The notes under the pieces are model-generated. The model made no database searches. It was not told the origin of the DNA and was given only the letters and a program-made list of their open reading frames with translations. Positions 36,835-48,754 of a stretch of DNA of 64,000 bases are shown piece by piece (position 1 is the first letter of the stretch; each line of letters starts with the position of its first letter). The DNA comes from Welwitschia mirabilis (taxonomy: Eukaryota > Gnetophyta > Gnetopsida > Welwitschiales), in NCBI GenBank assembly GCA_051453625.1, contig JBOZIK010000001.1, forward strand, positions 288,951,185-289,015,184, in the 5' to 3' direction. A program made the translations under genes and the position numbers.

Positions 36835-37429
36835 AAGGGATTTTTAAAATTAACTAATGGAGATGAAAATTTTAACTATTGAAAAAGATAAACAAGCAAA
36901 ATAAAGGAATGATATAAGTGGGTATGTCATAGGCTCTAAAAAAAATGATCTAGCAAAATAGATCATGGATGCAGTTGAGGTCAAAATAGATAAGGGAAAC
37001 TTTAAAAATGTCTAAATTGCTTTACAGTAAATCTTTAAAGATGAAGATCTACCTCAATTTACTAATGAAATATAATGAAAGTTATTTAAGTTTCATAAAA
37101 TAACTCTTATCTATGGATAATAATCTAGACAAAATAAAAACTATAAGAATAATATGAAAAAGTTTGTAGTGGATTGCTATTGGGAATATGTTAGGGATTC
37201 CACCTCTTTGAATTATAACACCTACTGGTTATATGACTTAAGTCACATTGACATAAATTCTCTTAATATTTTTTTAAAAAATTAGAAATATAGACATTTC
37301 ATCTATACTTACTTTTAAAGAAAGAAATACAAGGAACTATTACTTTACCTTAGTTTATTTAACTCTTTTTGCAAAGCTAACTATTTAGAGTCAAAATTAT
37401 ATTACTTAATGTATTTTGCTTTTTAATTA

Positions 37430-37975
37430 AAGGAGAGACGTGTTTATGTTATCATAAAATTTCTAATCATACATTTAACTCATGAAGAATTTTTAAAAAT
37501 GATTTTCTAGATAAATTCCAGTCTTTGAGAGTGGTAGAAAATTTAAGAGAACAAATCTTAAATATCAAGCAAATAGATAATGAAAGGTTTTATGAATTTA
37601 TGAATAGCTATAATATGTTATTAGCTAAGTTTTATAATTATGAAATCTTTGTAAGAGAAAGAACTCAAGCTCTACTTATAGGACTATAATCTACAAGAAA
37701 TAGAAAAAATAATTACTTAGTTATATATCATGAGTAAAGAATGGAAATAAAATAGTAATAAAAAAATTAGGTGATGAAGTATCAACTAAGAAATTAAAAA
37801 AAAAAGTATGTATAGCATAAAATACATAAGTCTTGTGAATAAAGAAATTAAAAAGATCAATAGATAACATAATGAAAAAATTTGATAAGTTAACTAGTCA
37901 ACATTTGAGAGAGGAATAAGGCCTTATTTATGAATATTATAAGAAAGATAATCATTGTAATATAGATTATCCTTA
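37430..37975 (+). pseudogene. gag remnant with zinc knuckle
   Basis: An uninterrupted stretch at 37486-37688 contains FLDKFQSLRVVENLREQI and 'NERFYEFMNSYNMLLAKF', matching the retrotransposon gag pattern 'FLxxFxP...LRxxIxxxxQxxxExxYExxxRFxxLL'. At 37929-37970 the reading YEYYKKDNHCNIDY has exact CX2CX4HX4C spacing, but all three Cys codons read TAT (Tyr), each one G-to-A change from TGT. The His is kept. RNA binding by this knuckle is lost. Confidence 0.8.
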
Positions 37976-38689
37976 GATGCAAAAGTTCGTTTAATGGTTA
38001 AACATTAATAGAGATGGATATGAATTTAGAAAATAAATTTCAAAGAAGGAAGAAACCATACCCTTATTAAAATAAGAAGTGGCAAAATAAATTTAACAAA
38101 TATCTACAAAAATATGTAGCCTTTGAAAGATAACATCAATAGAAATACTACAGAAATTGAAAAAATAAAGATTAAGATAATAATCTTAATAAATAATAAT
38201 CAAAAAGTAAAGAATAAAATATTCCTATCAACCTTAATCTAACCCTATATAATCCATGAGTAAGATTATATCCACTACATTAGGAAACCCTATGCAACAT
38301 CTTGGAATCCTAATAAAAGGAAGAACTCAATTGACTCTCAATAAGAAGAGGAAGTAAATTAAGAAACTAAATCAATTGTAAGAGAAAAAATAGAATCTTT
38401 ACATTTTTTCATGAGAAGAAAATAAATAGAACATACCAAAATTGAAAAAGAACTTTAATATTTAGCTAAATATGTAGAAGATACAAATATTTCATTACCT
38501 CTCATAAAAATATTAAAGGATATTTCTATGAATTAAAAACTAATAAAAAATATGTACTTGAAATAGAAAAATAAAAAGAAATTTAAACAATTAAAATAAA
38601 TATAGATTAAGATGATTAAAAGAGATCATATCTCTTAGGAATTCACACAAATCCTTTAGAATAACAACATGAAAAGTATAGTGTTCTAG

Positions 38690-39010
38690 GAAAATCTATG
38701 ATAGACATTAAAGTTAATAATAAATTAAAAGTGGAAGCTTTAGTAGACTTGGAAGCTAATGTAAATGTCATGGTTTATGAGATCTATGAAGAATTAGAGA
38801 AACTAAAATTAACATCCTATTAAGGAAAATCATACTTAGTAAATAATTCAGTAGTATCCCTCAAGGGAGTTATAAAGGATGTTCTTATAAGTACTTGGGT
38901 TAATTTATTTGATTTATTCTTTAGAAATGAAAATTCAAGGGAACACAAATGCTATCATCCTAGGAAGATCATGAATGGCTATTAGTGATGCCATGATTTA
39001 TTCAAGATAT
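38690..39010 (+). pseudogene. Retropepsin-like protease remnant
   Basis: 'EALVDLEANVNVMVYEIYEE' (from 38734) matches the 'xALxDxGAxVNxMPxxxYxxL' active-site stretch of Athila/Tat proteases. The catalytic Asp is kept, while the invariant Gly reads Glu (GAA, a G-to-A change). 'SLKGVIKDVLI' (about 38860) and 'NAIILGRSWMAISDAMI' (about 38950-39000) match the following 'xxxGxIxDVLV' and 'xxILGRPFLATxxAxI' blocks. Confidence 0.85.
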
Positions 39011-39339
39011 GGACTAATGAAAATACTTTTATAATAATTAAAATAAGAAATTAAATTATCAAATGCTAATATAATGGGATAGATAAGATCTAACATTTAA
39101 GTAAGAACAAATGAGATAAAAACACAAAAAATATGTATAATGATGTAATAATAAAATGAGGAAAAACATAGAGAGTTGGTTATTTCTAAAATAGAAAAAT
39201 CATCAATAAATAAAGAATTATAATATGTAAAGGTAGCACTAAAAAAATGTTTAATTATAAATAATAAACTTACAAATTATTAAAAAAGTAAATTAAAAAG
39301 AATGCTACATAAGAAGAAAGAAGCTTTTGCTTGGGATCA

Positions 39340-40190
39340 TAATGATATAAAAGAAATTTATCTTAAAAAGTATCCATAGATAATTTATGTAGGCTTATTA
39401 ATCAAACCAAATAAACAACCAGAGCATAATGGTAATTTGTGTATCCAAGAAATTATTAAATAGGAATTCAGTAAAATCTTGGGAGTAGGATTCATCCATC
39501 CTATATTATATTTATAATGGACTATTATTTCTACAGTGGTACCCAAGAAACAAAATCAATGGAGGGTATGTATTAATTTTTATAATGTTAAGCTCATAAA
39601 CTTGTAAAGATCATTTTCTTTTTCTTCTTACTAATTAAGTTTAAAAAGGTTATCAGGACACTAGTATTATAATGTTTCAGATGGATATAGTCTTTATAAA
39701 TTAATTTTTATAGCCTTATGAGACTAGAAAAAGCAACTTCTACTTATAATTAGGGTACTTATGCTTTCAAAGTATTATCTTTTATTTTATGAAATGCTCT
39801 AGCCACTTTTCAAAGATTTTTTAATACCATTTTTCAAGACATAATAAGCATATCAATGGAACTTTTCCTGGATGATTTTTTAATCTTTAAAAATAACTTT
39901 GATGAATTACTTAATAGGTTAGAAAAGGTCTCAAAAATCCATGAAGATAAAAAGTTAAAACTAACTTGGTCTAAAAATTAGCTTATGATAATAGAATAGA
40001 TAGCTTTAGGGCATAAAATGTTCCAAAAAGTAAGAGAAAATAATGTGTAAAAGATTAGTTTCATGAGGATATACTCATTCTAACTAAACTCAAAGAGCTT
40101 AGATCTTTCCTAGAATATGTAGAATATTATAGGATGTTCATAAGATATTTTAGTAAAATTTCCAAGCCTTTAAGTAATATTTTACAAAAA
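39340..40190 (+). pseudogene. Athila/Tat-type reverse transcriptase remnant
   Basis: 'KPNKQPEHNGNLCIQEIIK' (39404-39460), 'GVGFIHPILYL' (39486-39520) and 'VVPKKQNQWRVCINFYNVKL' (39537-39597) match the RT entry blocks. 'RLSGHQYYNVSDGYS' follows near 39655, then 'ATFQRFFNTIFQD' and 'SMELFLDDFLIF' (39853-39890, FLDDF at 39865-39879), which keeps both catalytic Asp. 'LNRLEKVSKIHEDKKLKLTW' and 'IALGHKMFQK' follow. 'LRSFLEYVEYYRMFIRYFS' (40099-40155) matches the 'RSFLGHxGxYRRFIxxFS' block. Confidence 0.9.
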
Positions 40191-40299
40191 TATGTAAGGA
40201 ATGAATTTCATAATAAACATCTATTATGCATTTAAAACATTCCATCATTTGTCATCATAACAAATTTCATGATAAGTAAGAAACTACTACCCTATTTTC

Positions 40300-41240
40300 A
40301 TTACTACAAAAGGCTATGAGAAGATTAGTGTGGTATGATAAAGATTACATATGACATTATAGAATACTATATAGAACTTATAAGGACCATAGTCTAAGAA
40401 GATGTATGGAAGAAGAATTTCAAGATGAAATATTAAAGAACAACATAAAGGAGAGTGTGGAGGACATTATGGTGTAAAGGTAACATGCACTAAAATTTTA
40501 AATATGGGTTATTATAAGCTAATTATATTTAAATATGCACACTTCTATGTCTAAAGTTGTGATAAATGTCAAAGAAAGGAGATTTATCTTAAAAATTAGA
40601 AATGCCCCAATAGTAGATGTAAGTCATATAACTCTTTGATGTATGAAGTATATATTTTATTGGACTTATTAATCCTCACTCTTATAGTAAAAATTATATA
40701 TTCATTTGTACTAGTTACTTAATTAAGTGGGATGAGGCTAAGGTAATTTCTCATTATTATTCATAAACTACTATAAATTTCTTTCTCAAAAATATCATTC
40801 ATAGGTTTAGTGCTCCTAGGAATATTTTTCTGATATAAGAACTCATTTCATTACTAAGATTTATATAAAAAAAATTCTTTTTTATATATGGAATTCATCA
40901 TAAGATTTCTTTTGCAGACAATACTTAATAGAATAACCAAGCTAAAGTGACAATAAAAAATTAAAAAGAATATTAATAAAATTTAAAAATATAAAAAGAA
41001 AGACTAGGATATAGAATAGCTTGGCGACAAGCACAATGTTTACAACTTATGAGTTGATCTAGGGTAAAAAGGTAATATCACCAAGTGAATTTAAAATAAA
41101 GACTTATAAATTGGCTAAAAATTTAAAGTGTAGTCTAAATAAGGATCAAAAAGAATGAGTTGAAAATATGAATATCTTAGATAAAAATAAAAGAGAAGCT
41201 TTCTTAAAAAACTAATTAATACAAGGAAAAAATCCTTTTA
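40300..41240 (+). pseudogene. Athila/Tat-type integrase remnant
   Basis: 'CGGHYGVKVTCTKILNMGYY' (about 40456-40515) with 'CDKCQRK' (about 40560) is the HHCC zinc finger. 'GLINPHSYSKNYIFICTSYL' and 'KWDEAKVI' (about 40662-40750) match the core 'xGxINPxSxxxKYIxxxTDYxTKWxEA'; the catalytic Asp reads Ser or is shifted. 'RFSAPRNIF' follows (about 40808). 'NNQAKVTIKN' (40936-40966) matches 'NGQAExxNK'. A 'KTYKLAKNLK' block (about 41098-41130) and KREAF (about 41190) match the C-terminal 'IxxLRxAxExxL...R.EA' stretch. Confidence 0.85.
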
Positions 41241-41459
41241 CAATATTAGAATTATTAAAACAAATTTCAAAAATAGGAGATTTAGAAGTAGCATCTAACC
41301 CTAAAAAATGCACTCTAAAAAAATATATGAATAAAATTGGCTTAGGCCACATAAAATAACAAAAATAATAGAAAACAAAGTGATAAAAATTTATGATCCT
41401 AATGAAAAGTTACCTATCAAGTCAATGGATAAATAATAAAAATTTATAATGATAAAAAA

Positions 41460-42825
41460 TAATTACTAGAATATGTAAGAAACCTTTAGAGAATGGAAAG
41501 GATACTTCTTCTCTAACTTGCAAAATAAATTAGTTCATAAGTTAGTAAATCATATCAGTTCTTAAAGATTATTCCTTTAAAAACTTTTGAGTATTAAGGA
41601 AAGGATTTCAATAACTCAATAGGAAAAGAGAATGATCTATGAAGACTTTAATAAAAAATCATTTACTTCATCATAAGTTATGATCTTATGGAACATCCCA
41701 TAATGTTATTTAGGAGTGAGGAAAGAAAAGGAAAAATAAAAAGAATAATAAAGGAAGAGTTATGTATTTTATAATGTTCTATCACAAGTGTAGTAGGGAA
41801 AATATTCTCAAGGAGGTAGTTTTGGTAGTGAAATATGATAGCTATGAGAACTCCACTCGGGGTTTAGTTAATCATTATCTAGATAATATCTTATATGTTC
41901 TTACCCTTTGACAGTTATTGCACTATCTTTATGATATGAAATAGTTTAGGAATGATGGTACTCTAAGAGTCATCTATGATATAATGTATTTCTTATACTA
42001 TATTCAATTACAATGGATTAATTTTGACAAATAAAGATGCATCATATTTTAAATATTATTAAGGATTTTAGTTAGACCAACATATCAAGACTCAATATTA
42101 TTTAGATAAAATCTTTTAATTAAAAATGGTATGTGAATCAAGGGTATTAAAAAAATAATAATTACATGGTAATTAAATTTTTGTTAAAGAAAAAGGAAAG
42201 ATACTTATCTCCTATAGTAATCTAGATGATTTTAAGGAAACTCATTGACACAAGGAATTTTTTTTAAAAAATTGAAATGGTTTAATTTATTCATAAATAA
42301 ATCAAAAATAATATTTTAAAATGAAATATATATTAACTTTTTATTCAGTAGTAAAATTTATTATAAATCATGGACATTTAGAGAAAATCAACACTCAAGT
42401 AATTAAAATGCATGGAAAATATTCGCTTAAGATAAAACATATTTATTCAAAAGATCTTTTAATTATATCCTAAATTAACTTTAAAATTTATTTTTCTTTT
42501 TTGATTTCCTTGTTTCTTTGGTTCTAGATGACCAAAATAATAGATGCATTTCACTTAACATCTTAGATAACATCCTTATTTCCTAAGGATGAGAGCCTCA
42601 GAAATTTAATTAATCTTTAGCATTCCATACTATCCTCTCAATGTTTTTCTTATTTAAGCTTAAAGCTACCAAAATCAATGCAAGATTTGAATCTTATGGC
42701 TATTACATCTTTCTTTCTAATTATTACGGCTAACCTACTAATTTACCTAATGCTACATCATATGCTAACTCACTTTAATTAAGTAGTTTTTACAACTCCT
42801 TAATCATTAGCATTAAGAATTCACT
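41460..42825. other. Unassigned stretch downstream of integrase
   Basis: Near 41480 a short reading with FREWKGYFF and 'NKLVHKLVNHI' looks protein-like, but I do not recognise it. It may be an extra 3' ORF of the preceding element or chance. The remainder shows no signal. The 3' LTR of the preceding element should lie here or beyond, but no match to 36457-36819 was seen. Confidence 0.4.
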
Positions 42826-44591
42826 AAGTAGATGATAGAAGATAGGTTGAAAATAAGAAGATATAACACCATTATGAAACTTGTCATTTTCATTCTCTAA
42901 AATAAAAGAACCTAGCATATCTAAAACTTTAGCAACTGATTTAAAAGTGAAAAGAATTGAATAAATTATACCATCTATACTAATAACAATTTTAAAAGAA
43001 ATAAGCTCAATGATAACATCCAAAAATTTACATTTAGAATAAGTATAATAGGTTAATTTATCTTAGAAGAAGATATTAAATTAACTATTTTATCATAAAA
43101 TTATGTATTCTATCATTTTTAATATAATCTATGAACTTCTAATGATGATTTCAGATATTATGCTATATTTTAGAGTACATGTCAAAATCTAAAACTATTT
43201 TAGTAGAAAACACTAGTAGTGTCATCCAAGTCACTAGAACCATTGATCATTTGAAGTAAAACATTACCAACATTACATTCTGGAGTCATTTTAGAGAAAA
43301 AATCAATTTCTATTTATTGATCAAATAGTTATAGTAGTAAACTCTGACAAAGTATGTTGTTGTAAAAGTGTCAAATTCTCACTTTAAAACCCTAAATTTA
43401 AAATCTTAAATAAGAAACTCTAACCCTATTTTCACTTATAAGAAGATCCGATCTCCCTCATTTATAAGAATTATTGGGCTAATAAAATTTTTGTAACCCT
43501 TAGAGTGTTGATCATCATTATGTCTTTCTAAGCTCCACCTTTGATAGCAGGCTAGCTTCAAGGTTAGCTTGATGATTTTGTATTAGCTTAGTTTTCTTTC
43601 TTTAATGTAATGTAGTTTCTATTCTTTCATGGAATAGAGGTAGATATTCATTATTTANNNNNNNNNNNNNNNNNNNNNNNNNNNNNNNNNNNNNNNNNNN
43701 NNNNNNNNNNNNNNNNNNNNNNNNNNNNNNNNNNNNNNNNNNNNNNNNNNNNNNNNNAAGTAGATGATAGATGATACGTTCAAAATAAGAAGAGATAATA
43801 CCATTATGAAACTTGTCATTTTAATTCTCTAAAATAAAAGAACCTAACATATCTAAAACTTTAGCAACTGATTTAAAAGTGGAAAGAATTGAATAAATTA
43901 TACCATCTATACTAATAGCAATTTTAAAAGAGATAAGATCAATGATAATGTGTAAAAATTTACATTTAGAATAAGTACAATAGGTCAATTTATCTTAGAA
44001 TAAAATATTAAATTAACTATTTTATCATAAAATTTTATATTCTATCATTTTTAATATAATTTATGAACTTATGCATTTCCCATGATGATTTCAGATATTA
44101 TGCTATATTTTAGAGCACATATCAAAATCTAAAACTATTTTCATAGAAAACACTGGTAGTGTCATCCAAGTCACTATAACCACCGATCATTTGAATCAAA
44201 ACATTACCAGCATTACATTTTGAAGTCATCTTAGAGAAGAAATTAGTTTCTATTTATTGATTAGGTAGTTATAGTAGTAAACTCTGATAAAGTATGTTGT
44301 TGTAAAAGTGTTAAATTCTCACTTTAAAACCGTAAATTTAAAATCCTAAATAAGAAACTCTAACCATATTTTCACTTATAAAAAGATCCAAGCACCCTCA
44401 TTTATAAGAATTCTTGGGCTAATAAAATTTTTGTAATCCTTAGAGTGTTGATCATCATTATGCCTTTCTAAGCTCCCCCTTTAGTAGCAGGCTAGCTTCA
44501 AGGTTAGCTTGATGATTTTGTATTAGCTTAGTTTTCTTTATTTAACATAATGTAATTTCTATTCTTTTATGGTATAGAGGTAGATCTTAAT
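42826..44591. repeat. ~830-bp duplicated block around 100-N gap
   Basis: Bases 42826-43657 end at a 100-N gap and restart at 43758-44591 with scattered substitutions. The minus-strand frame 42790-43023 (77 codons) is open in the first copy. It is not recognised and is not called as a gene. Confidence 0.88.
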
Positions 44592-45118
44592 TCTTTATTT
44601 TAATTCTTAAATAAGCCTACATATTATCAAGTATCTTCATTTTATAAGTGATCTTCTTTAGTTTACTTCTTGGTTATAGTCATCTTGTTTGGTGGTACTT
44701 GGCATTTCTTTTCTAATTTTCATGCTTGCATTAGATTATGAAGGACTAAAGTAACTAAGAAATCCACCACTACTCATGTGATAAGTAAGATTATGTTACC
44801 ACAATTTAAGCCATAATGACTTAACAACTTTAATATTTATTTAGGAATTGGCAACATATTATCGAAGTGAAGATTTTACTATTGGATGATTTAGATTACT
44901 CCTTTGAAGTTCATTCATTACCATACGTTCACCATCAAATTTTCTTTTATTTTAATCTTGATTTTAGTTTGCTTCAAATCCTTTGCAAGTTAGAGAAGTT
45001 TATAACATTGTTGTTTAATTTCCTACCTTGATTTATTCCTATGGAATGAATGATATTTAGACTTTACTACAACATGAGTCTTGGTTTAAAAACTTGTCAA
45101 AGTTAGATATGAATAACT
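43380..45118 (+). repeat. Possible LTR leading into an Athila-type PBS
   Basis: The stretch upstream of the PBS at 45122 contains TATA-like 'cttataagaagatcc' (about 43433-43450) and, 60-70 bases on, an AATAAAA motif (43478-43485), the layout of a U3-R-U5. The same is repeated in the duplicated copy (about 44375-44430). The LTR start and the partner LTR were not found, so extent and identity are tentative. Confidence 0.35.
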
Positions 45119-45121
45119 TTT

Positions 45122-45138
45122 TGGAACCGTTGTTGGGA
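45122..45138 (+). other. Primer binding site, Athila/Tat type (decayed)
   Basis: TGGAACCGTTGTTGGGA matches the common Athila/Tat site TGGCGCCGTTGCCGGGGA (a tRNA-Asp type site as generally described) at all but a few bases, most of them G-to-A or C-to-T. The preceding 'aactttt' is also typical. It marks the internal start of an element separate from the one at 36.8-41.5 kb, whose PBS is of the Met type. Confidence 0.7.
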
Positions 45139-47130
45139 ATAATGGCATAATAGCTTCATAAAATTCATATACTATTTTTATTTCTTATATTTTTAAGTTA
45201 GAAAGGAGAGTACCATGGCAGAGAGGTAGGTTGCATCTAGTGGAATAGGGCATTGGATCCCCATCAGCTATGTGTTTCTACTTGAAGCAGTGGAAGTTGC
45301 ATTATCCTCAGGGTTGTTTCGAGGTTTTATTACATCTCTGGTGATTGGTACTAGTTACTTCCAGTGATACCCAAACTGGTCTGCTTTATTTTTAGCATTT
45401 CTTTTCNNNNNNNNNNNNNNNNNNNNNNNNNNNNNNNNNNNNNNNNNNNNNNNNNNNNNNNNNNNNNNNNNNNNNNNNNNNNNNNNNNNNNNNNNNNNNN
45501 NNNNNNTTCTTTTTAGCATTTCTTTTCATTTTGGTACTTTCTAGTGCTAGGTACTATTTTACTTCTATTGATATTCAAAGTAGTCTATTTTTTTAATTTT
45601 TATTAAGAGTTTATTCTAACCTAAATATATCTCATATTAAATCTTTGTGATTATAGATCTAATAAATTTTTTGTAGGTTGATGGCCCAAATTAAGATTAA
45701 AAAATGTATACATCAAAACTAATAAGAACTCATCTTTTACTTTTATTTTTATTTTGCACTTTAAATTTTAAGAGTTAGTTTTAATTTTCCTTATGCATCT
45801 TAGTTTTGACTGTAAAAATTTTCAAAAATACAAAAATTTTAAAGTTTTCTTTATTAGGCTTTATTTTTTAAAGTCTCTATTGTTCATATTTTTTCTATTT
45901 ATTTTATGGATTTCATAACCAAACTGTTTTGCATAGCATTTATGACCAACATCCTCTTTTTCCAAATAATAAAACCTTAAATAATTAGCATTTTCATTGT
46001 CTCTGACAGGCATCACCATCTTTTTTATAAATTATGTTTTGAAACTCAATCTAAAACCTTTATCAATACTTTAAAGCTATTTTGCTCTCGGAATCCCACT
46101 TAAACATTTTTATTTTTGTATGCCTTAGACATGTAACAATCTAAGNNNNNNNNNNNNNNNNNNNNNNNNNNNNNNNNNNNNNNNNNNNNNNNNNNNNNNN
46201 NNNNNNNNNNNNNNNNNNNNNNNNNNNNNNNNNNNNNNNNNNNNNNNNNNNNNNNNNNNNNNNNNNNNNNNNNNNNNNNNNNNNNNNNNNNNNNNNNNNN
46301 NNNNNNNNNNNNNNNNNNNNNNNNNNNNNNNNNNNNNNNNNNNNNNNNNNNNNNNNNNNNNNNNNNNNNNNNNNNNNNNNNNNNNNNNNNNNNNNNNNNN
46401 NNNNNNNNNNNNNNNNNNNNNNNNNNNNNNNNNNNNNNNNNNNNNNNNNNNNNNNNNNNNNNNNNNNNNNNNNNNNNNNNNNNNNNNNNNNNNNNNNNNN
46501 NNNNNNNNNNNNNNNNNNNNNNNNNNNNNNNNNNNNNNNNNNNNNNNNNNNNNNNNNNNNNNNNNNNNNNNNNNNNNNNNNNNNNNNNNNNNNNNNNNNN
46601 NNNNNNNNNNNNNNNNNNNNNNNNNNNNNNNNNNNNNNNNNNNNNNNNNNNNNNNNNNNNNNNNNNNNNNNNNNNNNNNNNNNNNNNNNNNNNNNNNNNN
46701 NNNNNNNNNNNNNNNNNNNNNNNNNNNNNNNNNNNNNNNNNNNNNNNNNNNNNNNNNNNNNNNNNNNNNNNNNNNNNNNNNNNNNNNNNNNNNNNNNNNN
46801 NNNNNNNNNNNNNNNNNNNNNNNNNNNNNNNNNNNNNNNNNNNNNNNNNNNNNNNNNNNNNNNNNNNNNNNNNNNNNNNNNNNATCTTACATAATCCAAT
46901 TCTTAATAACACATAGATTATACTTTAATCCATCTATTACCTAGTTACTTCCACATTTTCATGGCTTAGAATAAGAAGACTAGTGTCTAACACTTAAAGA
47001 AATTTAAATGTATGTTATTAGTCATACCTTAATTTTCCAACATCATGGATTCCTTTAGATTAAATCTTTTTCCATTCTTTCTAAAAGAAAAAGTGAAATC
47101 TTGGTTGTACATCCTCAAAGCTCTTTCCAT
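45139..47130. other. Region after the Athila-type PBS, mostly unreadable
   Basis: An ATG at 45214 follows the PBS by 75 bases (reading MAER, then a stop, then VASSGIGHW), but I cannot match it to gag. A 100-N gap at 45407-45506 repeats about 19 flanking bases. A 738-N gap covers 46146-46883. No further domain was recognised, so the internal region of the element is unconfirmed. Confidence 0.4.
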
Positions 47131-47157
47131 TAGAACTTGAACTAGCCTAAACAAAGT

Positions 47158-47921
47158 CTTCATCTCCAAGTTTTTTCCAAGTTATAAACCTAACACCCTT
47201 AGGTAAGAANNNNNNNNNNNNNNNNNNNNNNNNNNNNNNNNNNNNNNNNNNNNNNNNNNNNNNNNNNNNNNNNNNNNNNNNNNNNNNNNNNNNNNNNNNN
47301 NNNNNNNNNNNNNNNNNNNNNNNNNNNNNNNNNNNNNNNNNNNNNNNNNNNNNNNNNNNNNNNNNNNNNNNNNNNNNNNNNNNNNNNNNNNNNNNNNNNN
47401 NNNNNNNNNNNNNNNNNNNNNNNNNNNNNNNNNNNNNNNNNNNNNNNNNNNNNNNNNNNNNNNNNNNNNNNNNNNNNNNNNNNNNNNNNNNNNNNNNNNN
47501 NNNNNNNNNNNNNNNNNNNNNNNNNNNNNNNNNNNNNNNNNNNNNNNNNNNNNNNNNNNNNNNNNNNNNNNNNNNNNNNNNNNNNNNNNNNNNNNNNNNN
47601 NNNNNNNNNNNNNNNNNNNNNNNNNNNNNNNNNNNNNNNNNNNNNNNNNNNNNNNNNNNNNNNNNNNNNNNNNNNNNNNNNNNNNNNNNNNNNNNNNNNN
47701 NNNNNNNNNNNNNNNNNNNNNNNNNNNNNNNNNNNNNNNNNNNNNNNNNNNNNNNNNNNNNNNNNNNNNNNNNNNNNNNNNNNNNNNNNNNNNNNNNNNN
47801 NNNNNNNNNNNNNNNNNNNNNNNNNNNNNNNNNNNNNNNNNNNNNNNNNNNNNNNNNNNNNNNNNNNNNCTTCATCTCCAAGTTTTTTCCAAGTTATAAA
47901 CCTAACACCCTTAGGTAAGAA
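47158..47921. repeat. 52-nt exact repeat on both sides of a 660-N gap
   Basis: Bases 47158-47209 before the gap and 47870-47921 after it are the same sequence. Minus-strand reading of this piece gives FLPKGVRFITWKKLGDEDF, which looks protein-like but is not recognised. Confidence 0.85.
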
Positions 47922-48020
47922 ATTATGAATTACAAAAAAAAATGATCATAAAACTTTCTCACAAAATTTAAAAATATTTCATAATCTGTTACAAAAAAAA
48001 AATCCCCAATACAAATTTGA

Positions 48021-48754
48021 ACTAGGTAGGTTTATTAGCATTTTTTTGTGAGGGATTATCATCAAATAGTAGGTAATTAGTTAAAATGATCAGTAGGAAT
48101 AGCTTCCTTAATTTTTCATTACATAAAGTTTGGGACTATCTTAATTCTATAACCAAAAGCTCTAAAATTTGTAAAAAATCTACTAAACCATTCAAATCCC
48201 AAACTTCAATTAGATTAATGACAGTCTTTATAATATTAGCCTTTATAATATTAAATAACTTCAATGTTGGCAATTGAGTAGATGATCTTTCTAGAAGAGT
48301 AGAATATCTTTTCACTCTACCGAAATCCTTATTCATGGTGAATAATGTTATTCATTGTAGTAAAATGTGAATGTTAACAAAACTAAGTAATGATCTAGTA
48401 TCATCCTTCCACTATGATATTTGAAATAAACTCACCAAAAGTAATATAATAATTTCAGTTTTGCAATGAAAGTTAAAATATAAAATCAAGTCTTTTAGAA
48501 TTTTTTGTGCACTTTGATTAGTGATGTAGGAAAATGAAGATGTTCTAAAGGTTAAGATTAGATTATCTAATAACCTATCTTTACTCCATTTATTTCCTAT
48601 AATTCCTCAAACATAAGCTCAAATCATCAAGTCATGATGGCTTAAGCGTGGTGCCATAAACTTATTCACCACATGAACGTTGGTGAATTTAATATTTACT
48701 TGATCCTTTATAATCCTCCATGAACATAGAAAGTAAGAACAAATGTACTTAAAA
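48021..48754 (-). pseudogene. Unidentified decayed coding sequence, copy A
   Basis: I do not recognise this sequence. One minus-strand frame runs about 240 codons from the 471-N gap (48755) down to about 48021 with only five internal stops (TGA or TAG, none TAA). AT-rich DNA of this kind would give many more. Visible pieces are FTNVHVVNKFMAPRLSHHD (about 48630-48690), 'GNKWSKDRLLDNLIL', 'SAQKILKDLILYFNFHCKTE', 'VKRYSTLLERSSTQLPTLK', and 'VINLIEVWDLNGLVDFLQIL' near 48150. It is rich in Leu/Ile with helix-like spacing. The same frame can be aligned to copy B at 55.3-55.7 kb without frameshifts. It may be a transposon ORF or a captured host gene; nothing here decides. Confidence 0.6.

Larger units (their letters stand above)
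36823..41460 (+). mobile_element. Ty3/gypsy retrotransposon of Athila/Tat type, internal region
   Basis: Gag with a zinc knuckle, protease, RT and integrase occur in this order on the plus strand. Motifs resemble the non-chromovirus (Athila/Tat) lineage: an FLDDF active site, an 'IALGHK' block after RT, 'CGGHYGV' at the integrase zinc finger, and 'GLINPHS' in the integrase core. RNase H appears to be missing between RT and integrase. All domains contain stops. A 5' LTR end is suspected before 36820; no 3' LTR was found. Confidence 0.85.

Noticed and set aside
36823-41460. Endogenous pararetrovirus (caulimovirid) instead of Ty3/gypsy
   Set aside because: An integrase zinc finger and core follow the RT, and no movement-protein-like region was seen; that order belongs to Ty3/gypsy elements.
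46100-47881. Frames of 240-270 codons on the minus strand
   Set aside because: They are almost entirely N (gaps 46146-46883 and 47210-47869), so openness means nothing.
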